A stretch of DNA of 64,000 bases. Source: Caminibacter pacificus. GTDB lineage: Bacteria > Campylobacterota > Campylobacteria > Campylobacterales > Nautiliaceae. Under the pieces are notes generated by a model. It was given only the letters and a program-made list of their open reading frames with translations. It did no database searches and was not told the origin of the DNA. Below, one piece after another: positions 1-9,300 of the stretch (within the stretch, counting starts at the first letter, position 1; each line of letters begins with the position of its first letter). The position numbers and the translations under genes were made by a program. The DNA is taken from NCBI RefSeq assembly GCF_003752135.1, contig NZ_RJVK01000001.1, positions 186,001 to 250,000 of the forward strand. The letters are read 5' to 3'.

Positions 1-2
1 GA

Positions 3-227
3 AGTTATGGGCTTGAATTTAATAAAATTTTGTTAGAGATTATGGGAATAAATAATTTAAGAACTGAGGAAGTAGAGAAAGATTTCAATAAATTAAGAGA
101 ATATATTTTAATGAAAAATTGGGAAAAATATAAACAATTATATAATAAAATGTATAGTTATTTAGGTGAAGATGTAGATTTAAAGTTATTGAATATGCAA
201 GCAAGATTAAAGGGTTTTAATGATTAA
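3..227 (+). CDS. AAA-family ATPase, C-terminal fragment (PtuA/Septu-like), cut by window edge
   Basis: The reading frame is open from the left edge, so only the last 74 residues are visible. They read SYGLEFNKILLEIMGI, then a helical tail ending [15 protein letters not shown]. This matches the end I know from COG3950-like AAA ATPases, where a YG-x(5)-ILxEIMG block follows the ATPase core and is succeeded by a helical region. Such ATPases form the PtuA-like partner of HNH nucleases in Septu and some retron defence systems. The next gene overlaps it by 8 bases, so the two are translationally coupled. Base composition is extremely AT-rich, like its partner and unlike ruvB. Walker motifs lie outside the window, so the ATPase assignment rests on the tail and the neighbour. 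Confidence 0.6.
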   Translation, partial: SYGLEFNKILLEIMGINNLRTEEVEKDFNKLREYILMKNWEKYKQLYNKMYSYLGEDVDLKLLNMQARLKGFND

Positions 228-861
228 AATTAAGAAAGAAGAGCCAGATTTTTTTAAAAAAGCGAAAAGAAAAGTTAAGAGTCCTAATATTAGTAAAGCT
301 TGGGAAGATGAAAATATTAAACAAATAAAATCACAATTAAGAGAGTATATTATTTCTGAACAAAAATTTTTATGTGCTTATTGTGAAAGAAAATTAGAAA
401 ATTTAACAAATTTATCCATAGATCATTTTAAAAAAAGGAATTTGTTTCCAGATTTAACATTAGATTATAACAATTTATTTGTATCTTGTGATAGTGCGAC
501 ACATTGTGAAAGACATAAAGATTCTTTTTCAATTAATAAAGAAGAATTTAAGTATTTAATTCATCCAGTATTTAATAATCCTGAGTATTTTTTTGAATAT
601 GATTTGACTGGACATATTTTACCAAAAGATGATTTAAGTGAATTTAATAAAAAAAAAGCTGATTTTACAATAAAAGCATTTAATCTCAACGATAAATCAT
701 TAATAGAAGATAGAAAAAAATTAATTGAAGGTTTAATTTATACTTTGGAAGTTTTTAATAAAATAGAAGATTATATAGATTATGGAATCGATTTTTATTT
801 TAGTTTATTAAATTGGTTGTTAAATAATAAAAGGAGAATAATTGAGAATAGTCGAAATTGA
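220..861 (+). CDS. HNH endonuclease, PtuB / TIGR02646 (retron-Septu effector) family
   Basis: This 213-residue protein carries an HNH nuclease fold: a zinc-type pair C52-x2-C55 (LCAYCE), the catalytic block I-D68-H69-F70, the asparagines of YNNL (84-85), then C90, C96 and H99-K100. The CAYCE...IDHF...YNNL...SC order is characteristic of TIGR02646, the nuclease partner (PtuB) of an AAA ATPase in Septu systems and of some retron effectors. The likely role is cutting nucleic acid during phage infection. It overlaps the upstream ATPase gene by 8 bases and the downstream ruvB start by 20 bases. G+C is much lower than in ruvB (11 of 60 bases at 361-420 against 28 of 60 at 1021-1080), which suggests recent acquisition. 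Whether a retron reverse transcriptase lies upstream cannot be seen. Confidence 0.72.
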   Translation: MIKIKKEEPDFFKKAKRKVKSPNISKAWEDENIKQIKSQLREYIISEQKFLCAYCERKLENLTNLSIDHFKKRNLFPDLTLDYNNLFVSCDSATHCERHKDSFSINKEEFKYLIHPVFNNPEYFFEYDLTGHILPKDDLSEFNKKKADFTIKAFNLNDKSLIEDRKKLIEGLIYTLEVFNKIEDYIDYGIDFYFSLLNWLLNNKRRIIENSRN

Positions 862-1834
862 AAAAGTTAGTTTTGAAGAAGGGTATGAGAAGTCGCTAAG
901 ACCTCAAAATCTTGATGAGTATATAGGTCAGGAGCAGATAAAAAAGAATCTGAAAGTTTTTATCGAAGCGGCTAAAAAAAGAGGGGAGAGTCTTGACCAT
1001 ATGCTCTTTTTCGGGCCTCCGGGGCTTGGGAAAACCACACTTGCCAATATCATAGCAAGCGAAATGAACGCAAACCTGAAAACAATAGCGGCTCCTATGC
1101 TTGAGAAAAGCGGGGATTTGGCCGCTATTTTGACGAATTTGGAAGAGGGTGATATTTTGTTTATTGATGAAATTCACAGATTAAAAGCGAGCATTGAAGA
1201 AGTGCTTTATTCTGCGATGGAGGATTTTAGGCTCGATATCGTAATAGGCAGCGGACCGGCGGCTCAGACTATAAAAATAGACGTAGCAAAATTTACGCTT
1301 ATCGGTGCAACCACAAGAGCCGGAATGCTTTCCAATCCTCTTCGTGACAGATTCGGAATGAGTTTTAGGCTTAATTTTTATAATGTAGAAGAACTTGCTC
1401 TTATTATTAAGCTTGCAAGTAAAAAGTTGGGATTTACTATCGAAGATGACGCGGCAAACGAAATAGCTATGCGCTCTCGCGGAACTCCGAGAATCGCTCT
1501 TAGACTTCTTAAAAGAGTCAGGGATTTTGCGGAAGTAGAGGGCAAAAAAACGATAGACAAAAAAATAGCCAAATATGCGCTTGACGAACTCGGAATAAAC
1601 GAACACGGTTTTGACGAGCTTGATATTAGATTTTTAACTTTACTTGCGGATGCGAAAAAACCGCTCGGATTATCGACAATCGCCGCTGCTCTAAGCGAAG
1701 ACGAAGATACGATTGAGGAGGTTATCGAGCCGTTTTTGATTGCCAACGGATACATTGAAAAAACACCAAAAGGTAGAATCGCCACAAGAAAAACGTATGA
1801 AATATTAAGGTTTACGCCGAGTACTCTATTTTAA
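842..1834 (+). CDS. ruvB: Holliday junction branch migration ATPase RuvB
   Basis: RuvB forms the hexameric motor that, with RuvA, drives branch migration of Holliday junctions. At 330 residues it has the usual length. The Walker A motif is [13 protein letters not shown] and Walker B is LFIDEIHR; sensor 1 lies in LIGATTRAG and the arginine-finger region in PLRDRFG. The C-terminal winged helix is present. The chosen start is TTG at 842, five bases after an AAGGAG at 831-836; the resulting MRIVEIEK matches the usual family N-terminus. The start region overlaps the end of the AT-rich HNH gene, so ruvB may now be transcribed from the acquired element. The 9-base gap to the permease gene suggests cotranscription. 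Confidence 0.95.
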   Translation: MRIVEIEKVSFEEGYEKSLRPQNLDEYIGQEQIKKNLKVFIEAAKKRGESLDHMLFFGPPGLGKTTLANIIASEMNANLKTIAAPMLEKSGDLAAILTNLEEGDILFIDEIHRLKASIEEVLYSAMEDFRLDIVIGSGPAAQTIKIDVAKFTLIGATTRAGMLSNPLRDRFGMSFRLNFYNVEELALIIKLASKKLGFTIEDDAANEIAMRSRGTPRIALRLLKRVRDFAEVEGKKTIDKKIAKYALDELGINEHGFDELDIRFLTLLADAKKPLGLSTIAAALSEDEDTIEEVIEPFLIANGYIEKTPKGRIATRKTYEILRFTPSTLF

Positions 1835-1843
1835 AGGAAATTA

Positions 1844-2842
1844 ATGAACTTTTTTACATTTTTGACGCTTATTATCGGATATTTCGTATATTTGACATAT
1901 AGGCCGTATCTTTTGGATATAGCTATCGCATCACTTATGGCGATTGCATTTAGTAAAATAGAGATAAAATTGTCCGAAAAAATCAAAAACAGATATCTTT
2001 TAGCTTCTTTTATCACTCTTGTTTTTGCTCTTTTGATTTTCGGACCTCTTTTATATTTCATAATCGTAGCGGGTAAATTTATTACTCATATTAATATCGA
2101 AGATATTAAAATAGTTATTTTAAAAGCTCAAAATCTTTTGACATATTTGCCAAACGAAATAGCCGGATATATAAAAAATTGGCTAACAGACGACAATATC
2201 CAAAAAATTTATCAATCTATTATGCCTATAGTGGGAACTTTGACCGCTAAAAGTGCCGTTTTTATAAAAGATGCGTTTTTGATAGTGGTATTTTTCTTTT
2301 TTGCGATTCTTTACGGCAAAGATATATTGTTATATGTTAAAAAAGTTATTCCTTTGGAAGATGATAAACTTGAAAAGTTGTATTTCACTACAAGTGAGGT
2401 GATGAGTGTCGTTTTTTATTCTACCGTATTTACGGCACTACTTGAGGGGGCGCTTTTTGGCTTTATCGTCAGTTTGTACGGACTTAACTTCTTCTTTTTT
2501 GCCGTAATGTACGCTTTTGCTTCTTTAATTCCGGTAGTCGGCGGACTTATTATGTGGGCTCCTGTTAGTCTTTATTTTTATGCAAACGGCAATATTCAAG
2601 CGGCAATTGTTATTATCGTCTATTCTATCGTCATAATTTCGATTATAGCCGATACGTTTATTAAGCCGCTTATTATCGCTTGGGTTAAGAAGTTTTTCGG
2701 AAACGATATCGAGTTTAATTCTCTTCTTATTTTCTTCGCAATAGTTGCCGGACTTTCATCTTTCGGGTTATGGGGAATCATTATCGGTCCCGCAATTACC
2801 GCACTTTTTATCTCCGTTTTAAAATATTATGAAAAGATATAA
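1844..2842 (+). CDS. AI-2E family transporter (UPF0118 permease)
   Basis: This is a 332-residue polytopic membrane protein with about seven or eight hydrophobic segments: two near the N-terminus, a soluble stretch around residues 75-140, then a membrane-rich C-terminal half. The C-terminal pattern, with segments around AFASLIPVVGGLI and FGLWGIIIGPAI, is typical of the AI-2E/PerM family, whose members have been linked to autoinducer export or Na+/H+ exchange. The substrate cannot be told from sequence. It follows ruvB by 9 bases and is closed by a strong terminator at 2846, so it ends the ruvB transcript. Confidence 0.8.
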   Translation: MNFFTFLTLIIGYFVYLTYRPYLLDIAIASLMAIAFSKIEIKLSEKIKNRYLLASFITLVFALLIFGPLLYFIIVAGKFITHINIEDIKIVILKAQNLLTYLPNEIAGYIKNWLTDDNIQKIYQSIMPIVGTLTAKSAVFIKDAFLIVVFFFFAILYGKDILLYVKKVIPLEDDKLEKLYFTTSEVMSVVFYSTVFTALLEGALFGFIVSLYGLNFFFFAVMYAFASLIPVVGGLIMWAPVSLYFYANGNIQAAIVIIVYSIVIISIIADTFIKPLIIAWVKKFFGNDIEFNSLLIFFAIVAGLSSFGLWGIIIGPAITALFISVLKYYEKI

Positions 2843-2845
2843 ATA

Positions 2846-2874
2846 AAGTTTAGTTAAAACAACTAAACTTTTTT
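2846..2874 (+). terminator. Rho-independent terminator after the permease gene
   Basis: A perfect 10-bp stem (AAGTTTAGTT at 2846-2855 against AACTAAACTT at 2861-2870) encloses a 5-base loop and runs into a tract of T residues. It lies 3 bases past the permease stop codon and separates ruvB-permease from the heat-shock operon. Confidence 0.85.
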
Positions 2875-2894
2875 AAATTTTTTATTGAAAATAC

Positions 2895-2923
2895 TTGACA
2901 TTGTATTTTTAAAGTTGTATAAT
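2895..2923 (+). promoter_or_regulatory. Consensus sigma70 promoter of hrcA-grpE-dnaK
   Basis: TTGACA at 2895-2900 and TATAAT at 2918-2923 are both perfect consensus hexamers, separated by exactly 17 bases. Such an intact -35 box is rare in this group, where promoters mostly rely on the -10 box. It would give strong basal expression that a repressor such as HrcA could shut down. Confidence 0.88.
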
Positions 2924-2927
2924 TTCA

Positions 2928-2954
2928 TTGTCAATATCAAATAAAGAGTGCCAA
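2928..2954 (+). promoter_or_regulatory. Degenerate CIRCE-like operator upstream of hrcA
   Basis: GAGTGCCAA at 2946-2954 matches the right half of the HrcA operator CIRCE at 8 of 9 positions. The left half expected 9 bases away (2928-2936, TTGTCAATA) is poor, pairing at 6 of 9 positions with the right half. The geometry (9-9-9) and the position between the promoter and the hrcA start fit autoregulation by HrcA; the weak left arm makes this tentative. Confidence 0.45.
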
Positions 2955-2955
2955 A

Positions 2956-3714
2956 ATGAGAGAAAAGGTTGAGTCAGTTTTAAATGCTTTGATTTATACA
3001 TACTTAAAATTAAACAAACCAATAAGCTCAACCACTCTAAAAAATGAGGCCGATTTGCCGTATTCGGCATCGACAATCAGGAGTTATTTGCAAACTCTTG
3101 AAAAAAACGGCTTGGCACAAAAAGAGCATATCAGCAGCGGCTCTAAGCCGAGTGTTAAAGCTATGGTCGAGTTCTGGCAAGAGGTATTGCCGGGTAGAAT
3201 TGATGAATTTGATATTGACAATATCAAAAATAAATGTGAAGAGCTTGATATTTTCGCATACATTAAGATGTTTGACAATCAAATGTTAAATGAAGTTTAT
3301 AATTTTCATAATAAATTTATAATTATGGAATTTGAAAAAGATGAAGTCGTTTTGAGATATGACGAAAATTTATTCAATTTTCTTTACTCTTTAAGAGGTT
3401 TATATCTCAACGACATTCGAGATATTTTTAAAAAATACAAAATCGAAAATATAAAAAAACTTGATAATCTTTATGAATACATAACAATTAATCAAAAAAT
3501 ATTATATAATGTTTATAGCGAACCTGAAAAAAGCTTTTTCAAAAAACTTGAATCAAACGATTTAAGTGATATAATTAATTATGAAAAAGGCGCTTTAATT
3601 TATAAACTTCGCTCAAGCAGCTTCGATAAAACTATCGAAGCGGTGTTTGTGGCGGATGTTTATAGTAATTTTTTGGATTTGATTTCATCTATCAAAGGAG
3701 GGGAGAATGGCTAA
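2956..3714 (+). CDS. hrcA: Heat-inducible transcription repressor HrcA
   Basis: HrcA represses chaperone operons by binding CIRCE operators and is tuned by GroEL. This protein has 252 residues, short compared with about 340 in Firmicutes but close to the reduced Campylobacterota form. Residues 1-75 form a winged helix, including SASTIRSYLQTLEKNGLAQKE, the classical recognition region. The rest is a divergent GAF-like domain. The gene opens the operon and overlaps grpE by 8 bases. A perfect sigma70 promoter and a CIRCE-like half site lie directly upstream, consistent with self-repression. Confidence 0.88.
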   Translation: MREKVESVLNALIYTYLKLNKPISSTTLKNEADLPYSASTIRSYLQTLEKNGLAQKEHISSGSKPSVKAMVEFWQEVLPGRIDEFDIDNIKNKCEELDIFAYIKMFDNQMLNEVYNFHNKFIIMEFEKDEVVLRYDENLFNFLYSLRGLYLNDIRDIFKKYKIENIKKLDNLYEYITINQKILYNVYSEPEKSFFKKLESNDLSDIINYEKGALIYKLRSSSFDKTIEAVFVADVYSNFLDLISSIKGGENG

Positions 3715-4240
3715 AAAACACGAGCATAAAAAAAAGCCCCAAGAACATGAAGAAGTAAAACAAGAAAATCAAGAAATCGATATCGAAGCGCTTCAAAAAC
3801 AAAACGAAGAGCTTCAAAAGAAACTTGAAGAGTGTTTGAGGGCTTATGCTAAATGTGAGAATGATAAAAAAATTCTCAAAAAAGAGACCGATGCTATGGT
3901 CGATTATGCATATGAAAAATTTGCAAAAGACCTATTGCCGGTCGTAGATAGTTTGGAGTTGGCTATAGCTCATGCTAACGAACTTGAAAATAAAGAAGAA
4001 GCTTTTGATAAGCTTGTTGAGGGAGTGGAACTCACTCTCAAAAAAATGCTCGATACCTTTAAAAATCACGGAATCGAGCCGGTTGAACACGAAGAGTTCA
4101 ATCCTGAATATCACCAAGCTATCCAACATGTTCAAAGTGATGAGCATGAAGAGGGTGATATAGTGGATGTGTATCAAAAAGGATACACTCTAAAAGGCAA
4201 ATTAATAAGACCTTCAATGGTCACAATCAATAAAAAATAA
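3707..4240 (+). CDS. grpE: GrpE nucleotide exchange factor
   Basis: GrpE releases ADP from DnaK. The 177-residue protein shows the family layout: a charged, lysine- and glutamate-rich N-terminus, a long coiled coil over residues 25-85, then the beta domain with the signature GVELTLKKMLDTFKNHGIEPVE and the closing GYTLKGKLIRPSMVTI. It begins inside the last codons of hrcA (ATG at 3707) after a GGAGGGGAG ribosome-binding site, and dnaK follows 15 bases later. Function and context agree fully. Confidence 0.95.
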   Translation: MAKKHEHKKKPQEHEEVKQENQEIDIEALQKQNEELQKKLEECLRAYAKCENDKKILKKETDAMVDYAYEKFAKDLLPVVDSLELAIAHANELENKEEAFDKLVEGVELTLKKMLDTFKNHGIEPVEHEEFNPEYHQAIQHVQSDEHEEGDIVDVYQKGYTLKGKLIRPSMVTINKK

Positions 4241-4255
4241 TTTAAGGAGGGAAAA

Positions 4256-6136
4256 ATGGGAAGAGTAATAGGAATTGACTTAGGTACAACTAACTCAGCA
4301 ATGGCATATTATGACGGAAAAGACGCAAAAATAATTCCTAATAAAGAAGGTAAAAACACTACTCCATCAGTAGTGGCGTTTACTGATAAAGGTGTTTTAG
4401 TAGGTGAACCTGCTAAAAGACAAGCAATCACTAACCCTGAAAGAACAATCTATTCTGTAAAAAGAATTATGGGTATGATGTGTAATGAGCCGAAAGCTCA
4501 AGAAGCTAAAAAACACGTTCAATACAAAATCGTTGATAGAAACGGAGCGTGTGCTGTTGAGGTTGACGGAAAAGTATATACACCTCAAGAAATCAGTGCG
4601 AAAATTTTACAAAAATTAAAACAAGACGCTGAAGAGTTCTTCGGTGAAGAAGTAACTGAAGCTGTTATTACTGTACCTGCATATTTCAACGACGCACAAA
4701 GAAAAGCGACTCAAGAAGCAGGTAAAATCGCAGGACTTAACGTACTAAGAATTATCAACGAGCCGACAGCAGCTGCGCTTGCATACGGACTTGATAAAAA
4801 AGGTGAAGAAAAAGTACTTGTTTACGACCTTGGTGGTGGTACTTTCGACGTAACTGTTCTTGAAATTGGTGACGGTACTTTCCAAGTACTAGCAACTGAC
4901 GGTAACGCATTCCTTGGTGGGGACGACTTTGACAACAGAATCGTTCAATGGTTAATTGACGAATTCAAAGCTGAAACGGGAATCGATTTGAGCAACGATA
5001 AAATGGCTCTTCAAAGATTAAAAGACGCAGCTGAAACAGCTAAAAAAGAGTTATCAACAAAAGAAGAGACAGAAATTAACTTGCCGTTCATTACAGCGGA
5101 CGCAAGCGGACCAAAACACCTTGTTAAAAAACTAACAAGAGCGAAATTCGAAGCGATGATCGATGATTTATTACAAGAAACATTGACACACATCGATACT
5201 GCGCTTAAAGACGCAGGACTTAGCAAAGACGAAATCGATGAAATCGTAATGGTTGGTGGTTCGACAAGAATTCCAAAAGTACAACAATTGGTAAGTGATT
5301 ACTTTAACGGTAAAAAACTTAACAAATCTGTAAACCCTGACGAAGTGGTTGCACTTGGTGCGGCAATTCAAGCGGGAGTTCTTAAAGGTGACGTAAAAGA
5401 CGTATTATTGCTTGACGTTACACCATTAAGCCTCGGGATTGAAACTCTTGGTGGAGTTATGACAAAAATTATCGAAAAAGGTACGACAATACCTGTGAAA
5501 AAATCACAAGTATTCAGTACTGCTGAAGATAACCAAACAGCGGTTACAATTCACGTATTGCAAGGTGAAGCCGAACTTGCAAAAGATAACAAATCTTTAG
5601 GACAATTCAACCTTGAAGGTATCAGACCGGCACCAAGAGGAGTACCACAAATCGAAGTTACATTCGATATCGACGCAAACGGTATCTTAAACGTAACTGC
5701 AAGAGATAAAGATACAGGAAAAGAGCAAAAAATTACAATTACAGGAAGCTCGACTCTAAGTGAAGAAGAAATCGAAAAAATGATTAGAGAAGCTGAAGAA
5801 GCAAACAGAAGAGAAAAAGCGAGAATCGAAGCTATCAAAGCAAGAAACGAACTTGACGCGGTAGCGTATCAAGCTGAAAAATTCATCAAAGACAACAAAG
5901 ACAAACTTGGAGACGTAAGTGCTCTTGAAGCTAAAATTAAAGAAGCTAAAGAACTAATTGAGCAACAAAGTGAAGATAAAGCTAAAATCGAACAAGTTAA
6001 ATCTGAACTTGAATCAGAGCTTCAAAAAGCGGCTCAAAATATGGCGGCTCAAGGTGGAGCACAAGGCGGACAACAACAAAACCAAGGACAAAATAAAGGC
6101 GGAGACGACGACGTAATCGACGCGGAAGTAGAATAA
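4256..6136 (+). CDS. dnaK: Chaperone DnaK (Hsp70)
   Basis: DnaK is the ATP-driven Hsp70 chaperone. All landmarks are present over 626 residues: phosphate-1 loop [10 protein letters not shown] at the N-terminus, [13 protein letters not shown], the GGGTFDVT phosphate-2 loop, the adenosine motif [12 protein letters not shown], the linker [19 protein letters not shown], the substrate-binding domain, a helical lid, and a glycine/glutamine-rich tail ending [11 protein letters not shown] strong AAGGAGGG ribosome-binding site precedes the ATG. The stop codon lies in the loop of a terminator hairpin that ends the operon. Confidence 0.98.
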   Translation: MGRVIGIDLGTTNSAMAYYDGKDAKIIPNKEGKNTTPSVVAFTDKGVLVGEPAKRQAITNPERTIYSVKRIMGMMCNEPKAQEAKKHVQYKIVDRNGACAVEVDGKVYTPQEISAKILQKLKQDAEEFFGEEVTEAVITVPAYFNDAQRKATQEAGKIAGLNVLRIINEPTAAALAYGLDKKGEEKVLVYDLGGGTFDVTVLEIGDGTFQVLATDGNAFLGGDDFDNRIVQWLIDEFKAETGIDLSNDKMALQRLKDAAETAKKELSTKEETEINLPFITADASGPKHLVKKLTRAKFEAMIDDLLQETLTHIDTALKDAGLSKDEIDEIVMVGGSTRIPKVQQLVSDYFNGKKLNKSVNPDEVVALGAAIQAGVLKGDVKDVLLLDVTPLSLGIETLGGVMTKIIEKGTTIPVKKSQVFSTAEDNQTAVTIHVLQGEAELAKDNKSLGQFNLEGIRPAPRGVPQIEVTFDIDANGILNVTARDKDTGKEQKITITGSSTLSEEEIEKMIREAEEANRREKARIEAIKARNELDAVAYQAEKFIKDNKDKLGDVSALEAKIKEAKELIEQQSEDKAKIEQVKSELESELQKAAQNMAAQGGAQGGQQQNQGQNKGGDDDVIDAEVE

Positions 6137-6151
6137 TCTTCCGCCTTTTTT
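6122..6151 (+). terminator. Terminator of the hrcA-grpE-dnaK operon
   Basis: GCGGAAG at 6122-6128 pairs with CTTCCGC at 6138-6144 across a 9-base loop, followed by a run of T at 6146-6151. The left arm is the last codons of dnaK and the stop codon sits in the loop. Confidence 0.8.
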
Positions 6152-6304
6152 GATTCCTTTTTTATTATCTTAAATATAGTGACAGACGCTAAGTATAAAA
6201 ATACCTTAAAACTCCTTTTATCTTTTTGTGTGTAGAAAATAAACATTTGTAAAAACTTCAAAAAAAATCTTCATTTTTGCTTCATAATTATAAAATCCTT
6301 GCTC

Positions 6305-6327
6305 TATAATATGAATGAGTAATCATT
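6305..6327 (+). promoter_or_regulatory. Probable promoter -10 box and dyad ahead of the coo operon
   Basis: A TATAAT at 6305-6310 lies 34 bases before the cooM start, with no clear -35 box. Directly behind it, where transcription should begin, lies a small dyad, AATGA-gtaa-TCATT (6314-6327). A repressor bound there would block initiation. I do not recognise the binding protein. The remaining leader (6152-6304) is AT-rich and shows nothing else I can support. Confidence 0.45.
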
Positions 6328-6343
6328 TAACGAAGGATGTAGA

Positions 6344-9300
6344 GTGGAGGGAATTGTATTATTATCATTGTTAATTATTTTATTCCTCAAAGTATTTGCC
6401 CTAATAAACGTCAAGCAAGTTAAAAAATCGTTTATTATCGCAAGTACTGCTGAGATTTTTTATTTAAGTTTAGCGTTTTTGGGTAGTTACGGTTTAAGTT
6501 CCGCTTTGTTACATATCGAGTATCAATTCGTTTTTAGAATGTTGGCGTTGCTTTTATTGTTTGAATTTATTTCATTTAAAAAAAGCGAGTTGTTAGAAGA
6601 TTTAAAAGGTGTGGCTTTTAATGTTTGGGGAGTTGTGTTCGGACTCGCTATTTTCGGAAGCTTGGGTGTTTCTTTGATTACTTCCAAGCAGCTTATTTTA
6701 AATACGTTTAGTGCGAACAATCTTTTTGACTTCGGTTATTTGGTGGTTGTTATAAACCTCATTCAAGCCATTTATTTAATTACGGTATTTGAAAATTTGG
6801 TTATCAAAAACGGAGAGAGTATCTCTTTTGTAAAAAACAAACTTTTGATTTTTCTATTTACTTTCGCTTCGATTTTGGTTTTCGTTTATCCTCAGTTGTA
6901 TCTAATTTTGCCTCAAAGCTTTAGCGATATAAAAACATTTCATATTTCTTTCTCTTTTGATACGGGTGGTATAAGACTTCTTTTTGGAGGATTATTCGGT
7001 TTTATTATGCTAATGGTCTTTTTATATTCTTTAGATTACATCAAAAGAAATAAAATTTTTTACTATTTTGCATTGGCGGTATTGACGATAAGTTTGATAG
7101 AAGTTGCTTTTAGCGATACTTTTGAGAGTTTTTATCTATTTTGGGAGCTTATGACTATTTCTTCATATCTTCTTATTATGCATTCAAGAAGCGATAAATC
7201 AATAGGAGCCGCTAAAATATACTTTTTAATGTGTATTGCCGGGGCTTATTTATTGCAACTGACTTTTTCATATTTTTATACTCACGGAATTGAGAGTTTT
7301 AGCGAAATCAAAACTATAAATATCACTTTAGCCGTTTTGTTGTTATTGGGATTCGGAGTGAAAGCAGGTATTGTACCGTTGCATAAATGGTTACCAATAG
7401 CCCATCCCGAAGCTCCGAGCAGTATTTCGGCACCTTTGTCCGGTATTTTAACTAAAGCCGGAATTTTCGGGATTATTTTAACTATTTATCTTTTTAAATT
7501 TAACAATGAAATTTTTTCATATTTAGTTATATTTTTAGGGCTAATCACTCTTTTATATGGTGAAATCAAAACTTTATACGAAACAGATTTGAAAAGATTA
7601 TTGGCTTATTCGACAATAGGTCAAATAGGTGAAATTATTACCGTTTTGGGATTGATGAGTTTAAGTGCCTTAAGTGCTGCATTATATCATATAATCAATC
7701 ATGCAGTCGTAAAAGATTTATTATTCTTAAGTGCGGGAATTTTGATATTAAGTGCAGGAAGTAGAAATCTTGAAGATTTAAAAGGTATAGGTAAAAAAAT
7801 GCCGTTTTTGGCGTTTCCGTTGGGAGTGGGGATTTTTGCGATTAGTGCTTTTCCTCCTTTTGGAAATTTCAATTCGAAGTTTTTAATGGTTTATTCTTCA
7901 ATGAATGCTCATAATTATGTCGTGGCATTCGGGCTGGTTATAGGTGCGATAATCGGATTTATCGGTATGCTTAGAGTCTTTAAATATATCTTTTTATTTA
8001 ATCCTCACAGAGATTTCGAAGAAGTAAAAGGTATAAAAGTTTTCGTAACTTACTTTTTAGCTATTATATCTTTTATTCTCGGTATTTTTCCAAACGAAGT
8101 AATGAGCTTTATTAACAGTTCTATTTTTTATACTTTTCATCAAAAAGTGCAGTTAATTCCTTTTGTTTTGCATATTCCGTTTAGTGTATCGATAATGATA
8201 CTTGGAGCTTTTGTTGTCTTTTTCTTCGCTAAAAAAAGCGTTCATGCCGGAATTTTGTCAGCTTTATTTTCATTCTTAGCATTAATAGAACTTTCTTTTC
8301 ATAAATTTTCATTCGGAATCTTTTTTGCGATTCTCGTTGTGTTTATGGCTATCTTGAATTTTATCTATGCTGCAAGATATATGGATCATTCCCACAAACC
8401 GTATAGATTTTTCGCTAATTTTATTATTATGATCGTAGGAATTTTAGGAGTCGTACTTTCTAAAGATATTTATAATATGTTCTTCTTCTGGGAAATTATG
8501 GGCGGATGGGCATTGTATTTAGCCCTTGTACATGAAGAAGATGACTACTCAATAAGAGAAGCGAGTAAATATTTGATTTACAATTACGCGGGTGCCGGTA
8601 TATTAATGATAGGTTTTAGCATTCTTTTAAATTACGGTATCGAGCTTAGCTTATTAAAAAATCTAACTTTAAATGCAACATTAACGTTTGCGGTAATTCT
8701 TTTAACTATCGGATTTTTAATGAAAGCGGCTCAATTGCCTATTAGGATCGATTATCAAATGCACCCGAAACCTGCGCCTACTCCTATTAGCGGTTATATA
8801 TCTTCGGTTATGTTAAAAACAGGACCTTTTATGCTTGTCAAAGTTTTTTATATGCTGATTGCAACCGGTCTATTGATAAATATTTTAACAATTAACGATA
8901 TAGCGCATATTGCTGCTATTATCGGTGTCGTAACGATTATAATGGGTGCTGCTTTCGGATTGCTTACCAACTCTATGAAAAGATTACTAATATTTTTAAC
9001 CGTTGCCGAGATAGGTTATATAGTGGCCGGTGTTTCTCTTTTAACTAACGAAGGGCTTGCGGGAGGTCTTTTACATCTTGTTAATCATATGTTTTTTAAA
9101 GATTTGCTTTTCTTGAGTGCTGGGGCTATTTTTTATAAAACGGGTATTGATAATTTAAACGAACTCGGAGGAATTGCTAAAAAAATGCCTATTACTTTCG
9201 GAGTATTTATGGTCGCCGTATTTTCAACCGCGGGTGTTCCTATGTTTAGCGGGTTTGTTTCAAAATGGATAATTTATCATGCTTTAATGGCGAAAGGTTA

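Noticed and set aside
2928-2954. Full CIRCE element
   Set aside because: Only the right half matches well; reported as degenerate.
5011-5838. Minus-strand open frames under dnaK
   Set aside because: Shadows of a highly expressed gene; no ribosome-binding sites and no recognisable domain.
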